Positions 37,155 through 47,030 of a DNA stretch of 64,000 nucleotides are shown here, in pieces; position 1 is the first letter of the stretch, and every line of letters starts with the position of its first letter. Where the stretch lies: NCBI RefSeq assembly GCF_011634895.1, contig NZ_SIRR01000005.1, positions 124,001 to 188,000 of the forward strand, written 5' to 3'. The notes beneath the pieces are model-generated. The model made no database searches. It saw only the letters and a program-made list of their open reading frames with translations, and was not told the DNA's origin. The position numbers were made by a program, and so were the translations under genes. Origin of the DNA: Rheinheimera pleomorphica. Lineage in GTDB: Bacteria > Pseudomonadota > Gammaproteobacteria > Enterobacterales > Alteromonadaceae.

Positions 37155-39683
37155 TTACTGGCGCAGACGTTGCGCTTCGTCTTTAATATGTTCAGGTGCA
37201 TCTGACGCCGCAATTTCGTCTAACAATAAATTGGCACTCTCGCTGTCATCCATTTCAATATAGGCCCGCACCAGGTCGAGTTTTGCCGAAAAGCCATTGT
37301 CTTCAGTATCAACATCGCGTTGCTCATGCTCACCAATGATCGCCGCGTATTCCTCCAGCCCGACATCCACATTCAACTTATTAAAACGCTCCGTGTCTTG
37401 CTCCTGCTGACCGGCACTGGCCAGCAAGGTGTCAATTTCGACAAAATCATCATCGGTAAAGTCGAAGCCATTATCTGACTGTTGCGCATTCTCAAGCTGG
37501 TGCGCCAGACTCTCATCGGACTGCTGCTCCAGTTCGTGCTCGGCCGCATCCAGATTATCTGCCATCGCTTCAAGCTCTGACATCAGTGAATCAAACTGTG
37601 CGTCGGGTATCGGGTCCAGTTCCAGCTCACTGTCCTGTGCCTCGGCCTGCAAATCGTCATCAGCCAGGGCATCAAGCTCTGATAGTAATGCCTCAGTGTC
37701 CTGATCTGCAGAGATCTCCTCGTCAGACAATTCAAGTTGGGGATACTGATCCAACATTTTACTCGGGTTTTCTACTGACAAGGCCGCTTCGCTTGGCCTG
37801 TCGACCGAATCATCTTCCTGTGTCAACAGATCGGGCACCGCTGCTGCGGGTTCTTCGGCCTCGCTATCGGTGTCATCAAGCAACACTTCGTCTATATCCG
37901 CAACGGCGCCATCGTCAACGATGGTCTGATCAGCGATTGCTATCGCCAGCTCATCAGCATCAGGCGTTTCCACAGGCTCAGCGTCCGAAGCGTCATTCAC
38001 CTGATCCAACAGTTCAGTCAGTTCGGCGTTTAGTAATGCCTCATCGGTTGGGTCAAGATTATCTTGCTCCAGCGTGTCAGCGGTGCCATGCTCTGCCGCC
38101 AGGCTTTCCGCGAAGGCATCAAGTTCAGAACTGTCGAAACCGATATTGTCATCAACTGCCGGCTCTGCTACCTCTGTAACACTATCGTCCGCCTCGGTAA
38201 GGCTATCTTCCGGCTCTGTACGGGTATCGTCCTGCGTGTTTACGTCTGCATCGGGAAAACTGTCGCCGACCACGGGCTCTGCCGCTTCAGCCGGCGCAGC
38301 CATCGCTTGTACGAGTTGTTGCTCTTGGGTTGTGGCTAAAGCCGGCTCGGCTTCGCTGAGCTCGTCCAAATCAACTTCTTCGATAAGATCATCGATATCA
38401 AAGTCATCCGGTTCGGGTAACGACTCTGGCGGCGTATCGGCTCCAACAGCGGTATCATCATCAGCGAGCTCAATCACATCATCATCATCTGCTGCTGCCA
38501 ACAGTGCTGACAAGTCAGTGTCAGATAAAATATTGTCCGGATCAAAATCATCCAGCGCATCGGCATCCGTTTGGTCATCCAGTAGCGCAGCGTCATGCTC
38601 AGCGGGTAGCAAGCTGTCATCTTCAAATGACAACTCATCATCGAACTCCAGTAAGTCATCCGTGTCAGCAACGGCTGCCGTTGGTTCTTCCGGCTCTGTA
38701 AAGGCTTCTTCGAGTAGCGCATCGTCAATTTCAAACAGGCTGTCGTCTATTTCAGTGTTGTCCAGCGGAGGTAACGGCGAATGATAGCCAGGGTCTGGCG
38801 CCGTTTCCGTTGTTGCAGCACTTACTATCTGTTCTGTATGCTGACTGCGCTTTTTTACCCAGAGTAAAATACTCAGCAGCACCAATAATGCCGGTATACA
38901 AGCGGCCAATACCCACGCCAGTGGATGTTTCAGCCATTGTTGCCAATCGCTGCTCTCCGCCTCTGCCGCGGCCTCGTCCTGCGCGGCCTTCGCCTGTAAC
39001 AATTCAGCCTGTTGTTGCAGTAACAATTCAATTTGCTGCTGCATTGCACTGTCGTCACCTAATTGCAGCTTTATCAGCTCGAGCTCCTGCTGTACTTTGG
39101 CCAGGCTGGTTTTTAGCTGCAAGTTTTCGTCGGCTATGGTATCAACCAACTGAATAGACTCAGCAAATTGGCTGCGCAAGCTATCCAGTTCTTGCCGTTG
39201 TTGCTCACCGATACGGGATAACTCTGCTTGCCACTGTGCTGTTGGTTCAGCACTCACTGTCGCTGCCGTTTGCGTCGCCTGATTGTTGTTGCTGGCAGCT
39301 TTTTGCCGCGCCGCCCACACCTGGTCATCCTGCTCCGACTTCTGTCTGGCGACAGTGATGTCAACCTGCTGTATTTCCTCTAAAGTGGGTAACGTCAGTA
39401 CCGCCGCCGGGCGCAGATGATTGAGATTGCCTTCTAAAAAGGCATCCGGGTTTTTCAGATACAACGCGTACATCACCTGATACAGGCTGACATTTGTATC
39501 CGGCCTGACACGCTGGGCCACGCGCCATAAGGTGTCTGATGGGCTAAGCGGGCCTATGGTTAAGGGGGCTGGAGGGGCATCACTGCCGCGTGGGCCACGG
39601 ATCTGGGTCGCGTTTTCCTGCGCCAGCAGCGCCGACGGAAAATTGACTAACACGGCAATAAAGACAACAAATAACAAAGGCAT
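37155..39683 (-). CDS. fimV: FimV/HubP polar scaffold protein
   Basis: Large cell-pole organiser that binds peptidoglycan and recruits polar machines (type IV pili in Pseudomonas, chromosome-origin and chemotaxis proteins in Vibrio HubP). It has 842 residues: a signal peptide (1-21), LysM-like domain (about 42-100), coiled coil (145-235), a membrane helix (255-276), a long Asp/Glu-rich cytoplasmic region (about 300-780), and the conserved FimV C-terminal domain (about 795-842, ending DEAQRLRQ). The acidic region produces long antisense frames that are not genes. It lies between asd and truA, the usual place. Confidence 0.9.
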   Translation of the reverse strand: MPLLFVVFIAVLVNFPSALLAQENATQIRGPRGSDAPPAPLTIGPLSPSDTLWRVAQRVRPDTNVSLYQVMYALYLKNPDAFLEGNLNHLRPAAVLTLPTLEEIQQVDITVARQKSEQDDQVWAARQKAASNNNQATQTAATVSAEPTAQWQAELSRIGEQQRQELDSLRSQFAESIQLVDTIADENLQLKTSLAKVQQELELIKLQLGDDSAMQQQIELLLQQQAELLQAKAAQDEAAAEAESSDWQQWLKHPLAWVLAACIPALLVLLSILLWVKKRSQHTEQIVSAATTETAPDPGYHSPLPPLDNTEIDDSLFEIDDALLEEAFTEPEEPTAAVADTDDLLEFDDELSFEDDSLLPAEHDAALLDDQTDADALDDFDPDNILSDTDLSALLAAADDDDVIELADDDTAVGADTPPESLPEPDDFDIDDLIEEVDLDELSEAEPALATTQEQQLVQAMAAPAEAAEPVVGDSFPDADVNTQDDTRTEPEDSLTEADDSVTEVAEPAVDDNIGFDSSELDAFAESLAAEHGTADTLEQDNLDPTDEALLNAELTELLDQVNDASDAEPVETPDADELAIAIADQTIVDDGAVADIDEVLLDDTDSEAEEPAAAVPDLLTQEDDSVDRPSEAALSVENPSKMLDQYPQLELSDEEISADQDTEALLSELDALADDDLQAEAQDSELELDPIPDAQFDSLMSELEAMADNLDAAEHELEQQSDESLAHQLENAQQSDNGFDFTDDDFVEIDTLLASAGQQEQDTERFNKLNVDVGLEEYAAIIGEHEQRDVDTEDNGFSAKLDLVRAYIEMDDSESANLLLDEIAASDAPEHIKDEAQRLRQ

Positions 39684-39935
39684 TAACAGTTCCTACCCCA
39701 ATTCAGGCGTATTGATACAAAGTTGTCGGCAGCACGGCTGCCAGGCTTTAGATCCTAAGCAAACAATGTTCCAACTTTTTATGCTGGCAATTTCGCTAAA
39801 ATATAAAGCACTGCAGCAATTTAGACCAGTGTTTAAACATAGCGTTGATATAACAGGGAAGGCAAGACGAAAATGCCACCTTTACGGTTGATGGCATTGC
39901 GGCAATGCGGCCCCCTAACTGGGGGCCAACTCAAA
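39684..39935. other. Intergenic region fimV/asd
   Basis: No gene is visible. It contains the fimV upstream region and a 7-base perfect hairpin (GGCCCCC/GGGGGCC at 39909-39927) just after the asd stop. No U-run follows on the minus strand, so termination there is uncertain. Confidence 0.5.
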
Positions 39936-40955
39936 TTAGAGGTAATCGCGGATCAGATGCTCTGCTATCTGAATACTGTTGGTTGCCGCACCTTTACGGA
40001 TATTATCCGCCACTACCCACAGGTTAATGCCATTTTCGTGTGATAAATCCTGTCGAATCCGGCCAACAAACACCTCATCCTTGCCTGCAGCGCTGCAGAC
40101 CTGTGTAGGAAAATCAGCATTGTTCTCCAGCAATACTACGCCTGGTGCATTGGCTAGCAGGGCTTTTACCTGGTCAACACTAATTGGCATCCGGGTTTCA
40201 ATATGCACCGCTTCAGCATGGCCAAAAAATACCGGCACCCGCACTGCAGTGGCATTAACAGAGATACTGCTGTCGCCAAAGATTTTCTGCGTCTCCCAGT
40301 GCATCTTCATTTCTTCTTTGGTGTAGCCGTTATCCATAAACACATCAATTTGCGGGATCACATTAAAGGCAATCTGGCGGGCAAATTTGCCTTCACTTTC
40401 AATCGGACGGCCATTCATCAATTGTGCGGCTTCGTGCGCCAGCGCTTCTACTGCATCCTGGCCAGCACCGCTGACAGACTGGTAAGTGGCGACGTTAATG
40501 CGGCTGATGCCCACAGCATCGTGGATCGGTTTTAACGCCACCAGCATCTGGATGGTTGAGCAATTCGGGTTGGCAATAATATTGCGGTTACGGTAGTCCG
40601 CTATAGCATGGGCGTTGACTTCCGGCACTACCAGCGGAATATCGGGCTCATAGCGATAATGCGAGGTGTTATCTATCACGACACAGCCGGCATCAGCCGC
40701 TTTAGGCGCATAAATGGCTGATACACTGCCACCGGCAGAAAACAAACCGATTTGTGCTTGTGACCAGTCGAACGTTTCAGCATCAATGACCTTCACCTTT
40801 TTGCCTCTGAATGTCACGGTACCGCCGGCAGAGCGGCTGCTGGCCAACGGAAACAATTCGCCGACCGGGAAGTCGCGTTGCTCCAGAATTTCGATTAAAT
40901 GTTGTCCTACTAAACCTGTTGCACCTAAAACGGCAACATTGTATTGCGAAGCCAT
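39936..40955 (-). CDS. asd: Aspartate-semialdehyde dehydrogenase
   Basis: Reduces aspartyl phosphate to the semialdehyde for lysine, threonine, methionine and diaminopimelate. It has 339 residues. The NADP loop is VLGATGLVGQHL (9-20), and the catalytic cysteine is Cys132 in NPNCSTIQM. The sequence is of the type near fimV in Pseudomonas and Vibrio. E. coli Usg, its relative at this locus, is thought to lack activity, but here the active-site cysteine is present. I therefore call a working enzyme. Confidence 0.9.
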   Translation of the reverse strand: MASQYNVAVLGATGLVGQHLIEILEQRDFPVGELFPLASSRSAGGTVTFRGKKVKVIDAETFDWSQAQIGLFSAGGSVSAIYAPKAADAGCVVIDNTSHYRYEPDIPLVVPEVNAHAIADYRNRNIIANPNCSTIQMLVALKPIHDAVGISRINVATYQSVSGAGQDAVEALAHEAAQLMNGRPIESEGKFARQIAFNVIPQIDVFMDNGYTKEEMKMHWETQKIFGDSSISVNATAVRVPVFFGHAEAVHIETRMPISVDQVKALLANAPGVVLLENNADFPTQVCSAAGKDEVFVGRIRQDLSHENGINLWVVADNIRKGAATNSIQIAEHLIRDYL

Positions 40956-40969
40956 GACAATTCCTCTGG

Positions 40970-42091
40970 TTATTGTGCGAGGTTGAACCCTAATTGCGGC
41001 AGAAACGTTGGGATCAGACTGCCGGATAATTGCAATGAGCTGAATTCCCGCCGCGGCGGATAGTTTTTTCTCAGCCAGTCAAAGCCGTGACTGTGCAGAT
41101 AATTGCGCAACAAAGCATCATCACGTCGCACATCATATAACAGTCTTGCCAGATTTTGGACATCTGGAAGCCCAAAATTTGGACTAATTTGTAATTTTTC
41201 CATCGCTGGCACGGCTAATAGCCGGTCAAGCGACTGCTTGAGCGGTCGCTGCAGCAGTTGGCAGCATTGCTGATACAGCATTTCGGTGCCACGCGCCTTG
41301 CCTTCAATGCTATGGCCGGCAATATGGGCGGTGGCGATATCAACATAAGGCAACAGGGCTGTCATAATGTCGGGTTCATGCTCCCATACATCCAGCACCA
41401 CTGCCCTGCGCTGCGTCGCGGCTTGTAAATCAGCTAGCAAGGCCGTGTTATCAACAATAGCACCTCGGGCGGCATTAATTATTGCGCAATCCGGTTTTAA
41501 CTGTGCCAGTGTGTCAGCATTTAACAAGTGTCGTGTTGGCCAGCGACCGGTCGACGTTAACGGTGTATGAAAACTGATAATATCGGCCTGTTGGCAAAGC
41601 TGAGAAAACGCCGTGTGCGCAAAGCCAGGTTGCTGCTCGGCCAACCACGGATCGCACAGTAACACCTTGATGTTCAGTGCCTGCAATGCCCGCGCCAACC
41701 GGCTGCCGATATTGCCAACGCCAACGATACCCAGCGTTTTATCACTCAGATCCCACTGATATTTTTGCGCCAGACACCACAGGCTGCTAAGCACATATTC
41801 TGTCACCGACTGCGCATTACAACCCGGCGCACTGCTAAAGGGAATATTACGCTGTGCCAGATAATGCTGGTCGATATGATCTGTGCCAATTGTCGCGGTA
41901 CCGACAAAACGCAGCTTAGTATTCAATGCCAACAGGTCGGCATTGACCTGTGTCACCGAGCGTACCAATAAGATATCTGCATGCTCAAGTTGCGATGCAG
42001 TCACATTGCGGCCGTTGAACAAGGTCACGTCGCCAAGCTCGGCAAAAAACTGTTGTACCAGCGGCATATTTTCGTCGGCAAAGATCTGCAT
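40970..42091 (-). CDS. pdxB: Erythronate-4-phosphate dehydrogenase
   Basis: Second step of pyridoxal phosphate synthesis by the DXP-dependent route. It has 373 residues from the ATG at 42091 (MQIFADENMPLV), preceded by AGGAACACC; this aligns with E. coli PdxB. D-isomer 2-hydroxyacid dehydrogenase features: NAD loop GVGNIGSRLARAL, INAARGAIVD with the catalytic Arg, and HIAGHSIEGKARG with the catalytic His. A PdxB-specific C-terminal dimer domain follows. It precedes asd by 14 bases. Confidence 0.95.
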   Translation of the reverse strand: MQIFADENMPLVQQFFAELGDVTLFNGRNVTASQLEHADILLVRSVTQVNADLLALNTKLRFVGTATIGTDHIDQHYLAQRNIPFSSAPGCNAQSVTEYVLSSLWCLAQKYQWDLSDKTLGIVGVGNIGSRLARALQALNIKVLLCDPWLAEQQPGFAHTAFSQLCQQADIISFHTPLTSTGRWPTRHLLNADTLAQLKPDCAIINAARGAIVDNTALLADLQAATQRRAVVLDVWEHEPDIMTALLPYVDIATAHIAGHSIEGKARGTEMLYQQCCQLLQRPLKQSLDRLLAVPAMEKLQISPNFGLPDVQNLARLLYDVRRDDALLRNYLHSHGFDWLRKNYPPRREFSSLQLSGSLIPTFLPQLGFNLAQ

Positions 42092-42139
42092 AGGTGTTCC
42101 TGATAGCACTGCCAGAGATGGCGGCAGTGTAACAAATAG

Positions 42140-42175
42140 CACCAAGCCAGCCTACTATATTAGGCTGGCTTGGTG
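42140..42175 (-). terminator. Terminator of the DUF4198 operon
   Basis: Perfect 15-base arms (CACCAAGCCAGCCTA/TAGGCTGGCTTGGTG) around CTATAT, about 20 bases after the DUF4198 stop. The T-tract after it is weak. Confidence 0.65.
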
Positions 42176-42197
42176 GCAGAACTTACTGCGGTAGCGG

Positions 42198-42998
42198 TTA
42201 AGGCAGTGCCACTTCAAAAGAATAGGTCAGTGATTCGCGCAGCTTATCAGCCAAATCTGAGGCCGTCGCTGCAGAATAAGACGCTTCGATCAGATACCGG
42301 CCAGCCTGCGCCGGCGTAAAACTGACAACACCATCTGCGCCGGTTTCAAATTCCACCCGCCCGGCGTCATTGCGGTACAGCTCTCCGGCGAAAGACAATA
42401 CACCTTTAACACCGGCTTGCGGCTTACCATTTAGGCTAAACACAAACTGCAGCGCTTCTTGGGCGACAACATCGGCCGGGTGAGTATTGCTGCTAAGCTC
42501 CAGCCCCTGCCCCTGAAGTTTCAGTACCGTGTCTGTCGGACCATTGACGGTAATATAAGCAAAGTTGCGGCTACGCATCTGCACCGTTTCAACCTTAGTC
42601 GCACCTGTTGGTAACTGCGCCGTACGCGCCTGTTTATTGGCCAGTAAACGCTTGCGCTCGCCGTCTATTTCATAGCTGGTGAAAAAACGCACGGGGTTAG
42701 CCAGTTCCAGCCGGTAAGTACCATCGCCGGCCAATTGCACGTCAGCCATCGATTTACGTTTGCCCTGATAGAGTTCCGTTACCGGCTTTGCGCTGCCATC
42801 GGGCAGATACAGCGTCAGCGATTTCAGCGCGATGCCTTTATCCGGTACAAAAGTCATGTTCGCCGCGGAAGCATCAACGCTAATCCAGCTGTCCGGTTTA
42901 GACAATACATAATGGCTGGGGACAAGCCACAAGGTATGGGCACTGAGGCTGCTGCTAATCAGCAAACTTGATAACAACACGGCGGTTTTTTTCAACAT
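42198..42998 (-). CDS. DUF4198 periplasmic protein
   Basis: 266 residues from the ATG at 42998, with AAGGAC upstream. A signal peptide (1-19, cleaved near LSAHTLWLVP) is followed by DUF4198. That fold, with the early HTLWL histidine, is found in exported proteins linked to metal uptake, often beside TonB-dependent receptors. The last third resembles a small Ig-like or Big-type module (GKPQAGVKGVLSFAGELYR). It is the final gene of a three-gene operon with DUF2271 and PepSY proteins behind a Fur-type box, so iron-linked function is likely. Its exact role is unknown. Confidence 0.75.
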   Translation of the reverse strand: MLKKTAVLLSSLLISSSLSAHTLWLVPSHYVLSKPDSWISVDASAANMTFVPDKGIALKSLTLYLPDGSAKPVTELYQGKRKSMADVQLAGDGTYRLELANPVRFFTSYEIDGERKRLLANKQARTAQLPTGATKVETVQMRSRNFAYITVNGPTDTVLKLQGQGLELSSNTHPADVVAQEALQFVFSLNGKPQAGVKGVLSFAGELYRNDAGRVEFETGADGVVSFTPAQAGRYLIEASYSAATASDLADKLRESLTYSFEVALP

Positions 42999-43034
42999 AA
43001 AAGTCCTTATGATCAATAATGATCAGCAAATAGG

Positions 43035-43535
43035 TTAACGTATCTGTGCCGAGATATGGCCAAGTTCACCCTGGGCAGCAATATCAATGACAGCGCCCTG
43101 GGCCGGCAGCGTGAACGCCTGTTTAACCAGACTGCGCCCGCCCTGCTCGCGCGCGGCTTCGACCAGCAAAGTATATTGGCCCGCCGCCAAAGGCTGAGCC
43201 TGGTTATCTTTGCCGTCCCAGTAGAGCTTATAGGTACCGGGCTTTTGCGTAGCACCACTTACGGCATCAACCAAAGCCGTATCACTGCGGCCTATCTTGC
43301 GCCAGAAACGGCGCAGATCTTTTAGCCAGTCCGGTTTTTCTACCCATAAGGCAATAAGCTTTACCGGCTGCTGCTGCGCATCTTCTACCCACACCGCCAC
43401 ATAAGGCCGGTGATACTGGCTGGTTTCAATAACTGGCAGTTGCAGGCTGATTTCACTCGCGGTGGCACTGACACGGGTACTGCACAGCGCCGCTGCTGTA
43501 AAACAGGCTAATAAAGCCGTAACGGCTAATTTCAT
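43035..43535 (-). CDS. DUF2271 exported protein
   Basis: 166 residues with a signal peptide (1-24). The mature part contains the DUF2271 pattern: RPYVAVWVEDAQQQPVK followed by LWVEKPDWLKDLRRFW and WDGKDNQAQPLAAGQY. The family is periplasmic, of unknown biochemistry, and often lies next to PepSY-type membrane proteins. Second gene of the operon, 33 bases after the PepSY gene and 36 before DUF4198. Confidence 0.82.
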   Translation of the reverse strand: MKLAVTALLACFTAAALCSTRVSATASEISLQLPVIETSQYHRPYVAVWVEDAQQQPVKLIALWVEKPDWLKDLRRFWRKIGRSDTALVDAVSGATQKPGTYKLYWDGKDNQAQPLAAGQYTLLVEAAREQGGRSLVKQAFTLPAQGAVIDIAAQGELGHISAQIR

Positions 43536-43568
43536 ACTAAACTCCCAAATAGGCGCCTGTTGGCGGCA

Positions 43569-44198
43569 TTAGTGTAACGACAAAATATAAGCGAAAAGGC
43601 TGATAAAAATACCCAACATCGCCAGGCTGTTACCCAGGCTGCGCCGGGAAGGTTGTTTTAGTAACAGATAAAAGCCTGTCAGCGCGAATACAATGCAGGC
43701 AATGGCGGTAAGATCAATCAGCAGTATCCAACTGGTGCCGGCATTACGGCCTTTATGTAAGTCGTTAAGCAGCGCCAGGTAACCGGCAAATTCCGTATCA
43801 ATAGCCGCCTTACCGGACTGAAAATCGACCAGTACAGTGGCATAGCCGGCTGGTCGTTTGAAATCCAGCTCGAGTAACCCCTCTTCGGGTTCAAAAGCGT
43901 AACTGAATACTGAGGCTTTCAGTTGCTGTTCGCTGCTTAACCAGTCCCGAAACTGGATAGCGACGTTAGCCTGCTCAGCGGCAGAATCTGGTAAGGTGGT
44001 AAAACGCAGATGTTGCGGCAGCGCCACATCAACCTGGCGGCTTTGCTGGCCGGCCTTGCTGTATAGCCAATCAGGATGATTTAGCGTAATACCGGTGACG
44101 GCAAAAAACAGCAACAGCATCAATACCAGCATAGAACTATAGCTGTGCACTGCCCGCATCAGTTTTGCCAGGGCAGGCCCCTGCCAGAATTCAGTCAT
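43569..44198 (-). CDS. PepSY-associated membrane protein
   Basis: 209 residues with three or four helices: about 18-42, 157-177 and 188-207. The opening LMRAVHSYSSMLVLMLLLFF and the NDLHKGRNAG segment are marks of the PepSY_TM-like family, whose members include ferric-siderophore and haem-related membrane reductases. First gene of the three-gene operon, starting 41 bases after a Fur-box match. The TonB receptor usually found with such sets is not in this window. Confidence 0.8.
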   Translation of the reverse strand: MTEFWQGPALAKLMRAVHSYSSMLVLMLLLFFAVTGITLNHPDWLYSKAGQQSRQVDVALPQHLRFTTLPDSAAEQANVAIQFRDWLSSEQQLKASVFSYAFEPEEGLLELDFKRPAGYATVLVDFQSGKAAIDTEFAGYLALLNDLHKGRNAGTSWILLIDLTAIACIVFALTGFYLLLKQPSRRSLGNSLAMLGIFISLFAYILSLH

Positions 44199-44238
44199 AA
44201 CTACTTTATGTTCACGGCAATAAAAACTTAACAGGCAT

Positions 44239-44257
44239 GATACTGAGAATTATTACT
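44239..44257 (-). promoter_or_regulatory. Fur box upstream of the PepSY-DUF2271-DUF4198 operon
   Basis: The segment reads GATACTGAGAATTATTACT on the plus strand and matches the 19-base Fur consensus (GATAATGATAATCATTATC) at 14 positions. It is 41-59 bases from the start of the PepSY gene, where a repressor would block transcription. Predicts induction on iron limitation. Confidence 0.7.
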
Positions 44258-44322
44258 ATTTGCAATAACGAATTAAACCATCGCCGTGCAACAAACTGAC
44301 GGCGGCGTTTAGCTAAATGGGA

Positions 44323-45303
<981 letters not shown>

Positions 45304-45441
45304 TCACAGATCCGGTAATGGCATATCATTGCTCAATATACCTATATGGCAGGATATTCCAACTTATTTTTAATTCAGGTGTTGCTATAACTAATGGTAG
45401 CTAAAAATAACGGCGCTGCCAGCCGCGGTGAAGGAGAAACT

Positions 45442-46134
45442 ATGACTAACACGGTTACCGGCATTGATTTTGCCTCGGTACTGGCGTCTACCGTACACGA
45501 TATGAAAAACTCGTTATGTATGCTGATCCAATCTACTGAGCTCATTCAGCAAGAGAGCAACCATTTATCTGACAATGCACAAGACGAGTTAGCCCGGCTA
45601 AATTATGAAGCTAACCGGCTTAACTCAAATTTGCTGCAACTATTGTCGCTTTACCGGATGGAACGTAATCAGTTGCCGGTGCAAATTGATGAACACTATA
45701 TTGCCGACATCACGGAGGAGATCCTGTTGAAAAACCAGTTTTTCAGCAGGCAGCAAAAAGTACAGATTGCGCTGGAACATCCCGACGCCCTATGCTGGTT
45801 CTTCGATTACGATTTGATTGTTAACCTGCTAAACGACGCCGTTGCCAATGCCTTGCGCTACTGCAACAGCCAGGTGTTGTTAACGGCCTCAGTGCAACAC
45901 AACCGGTTGTGTATAGAAGTACAAGATGATGGCCGTGGCTTTCCGGATTTTATGCTTAACACCGCCGCTTTTAATATGAATACCCCGGATCTGGCAAATA
46001 ATCACACCGGACTTGGAATATTTTTTGCTAAGCTAATTGCCAGTGCTCACCAGAATAAAGGTGAGCGCGGTACTGTGGAACTGAGTAATGGTGGCCGTCT
46101 GGGGGGAGGCGTATTCCGTCTTAGCCTGCCATAA
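45442..46134 (+). CDS. Histidine kinase without a sensor domain
   Basis: 230 residues from the ATG at 45442, which follows AAGGAGAAACT. The phosphoacceptor is His19 in the H-box VHDMKNSL, so almost nothing precedes the dimerisation helices. The ATPase domain has an N-box (NDAVANALRYC), G1 box DDGRGF and G2 GLGIFFAK. There is no membrane segment, PAS or receiver domain, and no partner regulator alongside. Likely a soluble kinase that takes its signal through a partner protein, or a phosphotransfer module. Confidence 0.8.
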   Translation: MTNTVTGIDFASVLASTVHDMKNSLCMLIQSTELIQQESNHLSDNAQDELARLNYEANRLNSNLLQLLSLYRMERNQLPVQIDEHYIADITEEILLKNQFFSRQQKVQIALEHPDALCWFFDYDLIVNLLNDAVANALRYCNSQVLLTASVQHNRLCIEVQDDGRGFPDFMLNTAAFNMNTPDLANNHTGLGIFFAKLIASAHQNKGERGTVELSNGGRLGGGVFRLSLP

Positions 46135-46209
46135 AGCAGGCAGACAGCTGTTATTTCAGCTATTTTATGATTACTATGATGACTGAAGTCAGTCTGGCAT
46201 GAGGTTTAA

Positions 46210-46971
46210 ATGCTGTTAACCTTAATAATAACGCTGGTTGTTGCCCTGGTGGTTATCGCCATCATTGTTAATGCTATCCAGCAACATAAAGAACGGCTGG
46301 CAGCGTTAAAACGGGCAGAGTTTGGCAAGCTGCGTACTATTTTGGAAGACACGGAAGAGCTGATTGTCAATTCAGCCAATGTGCCGCTGTCGCCGGGGAT
46401 CAGCCAGATGCTGTTAAAACGCATCGCCTTTGCCTTAAGGGCCATGGTAGAGCTTGAACCAGGTGCCCGTGATATAAAGCAGCGGCTGCAGGAAACCGAA
46501 AAAAGGTTAACCGAAAGCCATGCCGATAGCAGCTTTACCGAAACAGTTACCCTGCCCGATAACGACCAGCAACTTATCGGCATGATTAAAGGCATTAAAA
46601 AATTGCGCACTGTGCTGCGTGCAGAGCACGCCCGCGGTAATGTCGACACACAAATGGTGATTCAGGAAGATAAGCGCCTGGAAACATTGCAATTGCGCAT
46701 TAATGTCGAAAGCCAGATAAAACGCGGCAATCAGGCCAGAACCAACAATATGCTCGGCTCTGCCCGGCAGTATTTTGAAAAAGCCCTGACAGCACTTACC
46801 AGCACGCCGCATCAGGACGATTATGCGCTAAGCCGTAAGTCGGAGGTGATGCAAGCGCTGCAAGACATCGCCACACAGCTAAAAGAGGGCAACTTGCGCG
46901 ACAGAGAGAAAAAAGAAGAAAAAGAAAACAAAGACTTAGACGAACTATTTGCTCCCAAACGCAAATGGTAA
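46210..46971 (+). CDS. Membrane-anchored coiled-coil protein
   Basis: 253 residues: one N-terminal helix (about 2-23), then a long mostly helical charged region with likely coiled coil (24-110 and 150-240), ending in a Lys/Glu-rich tail. I do not recognise a named family. It sits between the orphan kinase and topA, starts 75 bases after the kinase stop, and shares a terminator with topA. Co-transcription with the kinase is possible but unproven. Confidence 0.65.
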   Translation: MLLTLIITLVVALVVIAIIVNAIQQHKERLAALKRAEFGKLRTILEDTEELIVNSANVPLSPGISQMLLKRIAFALRAMVELEPGARDIKQRLQETEKRLTESHADSSFTETVTLPDNDQQLIGMIKGIKKLRTVLRAEHARGNVDTQMVIQEDKRLETLQLRINVESQIKRGNQARTNNMLGSARQYFEKALTALTSTPHQDDYALSRKSEVMQALQDIATQLKEGNLRDREKKEEKENKDLDELFAPKRKW

Positions 46972-46987
46972 CTCTCCGCTGATAAAC

Positions 46988-47013
46988 AACAGGCCGCTAT
47001 TGCGGCCTGTTTC
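46988..47013. terminator. Bidirectional terminator before topA end
   Basis: AACAGGCCGC/GCGGCCTGTT around TATT, between converging genes; ends TTTC on the right and TTGTTTATC-like on the left. Confidence 0.75.
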
Positions 47014-47030
47014 ATTTATCAAGCTCAGAT

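Noticed and set aside
38074..38784. Long Ser-rich open frame on the plus strand inside fimV
   Set aside because: It is the mirror of the Asp/Glu-rich region of fimV; low complexity, no ribosome site and no family resemblance.
43013..43258. Second minus-strand frame within the DUF2271 gene
   Set aside because: Shadow of DUF2271 in another frame; the DUF2271 frame has the signal peptide and family motifs.
46206..46649. Minus-strand frame over the coiled-coil protein gene
   Set aside because: No ribosome site; the plus-strand frame has a clear start, membrane helix and terminator.
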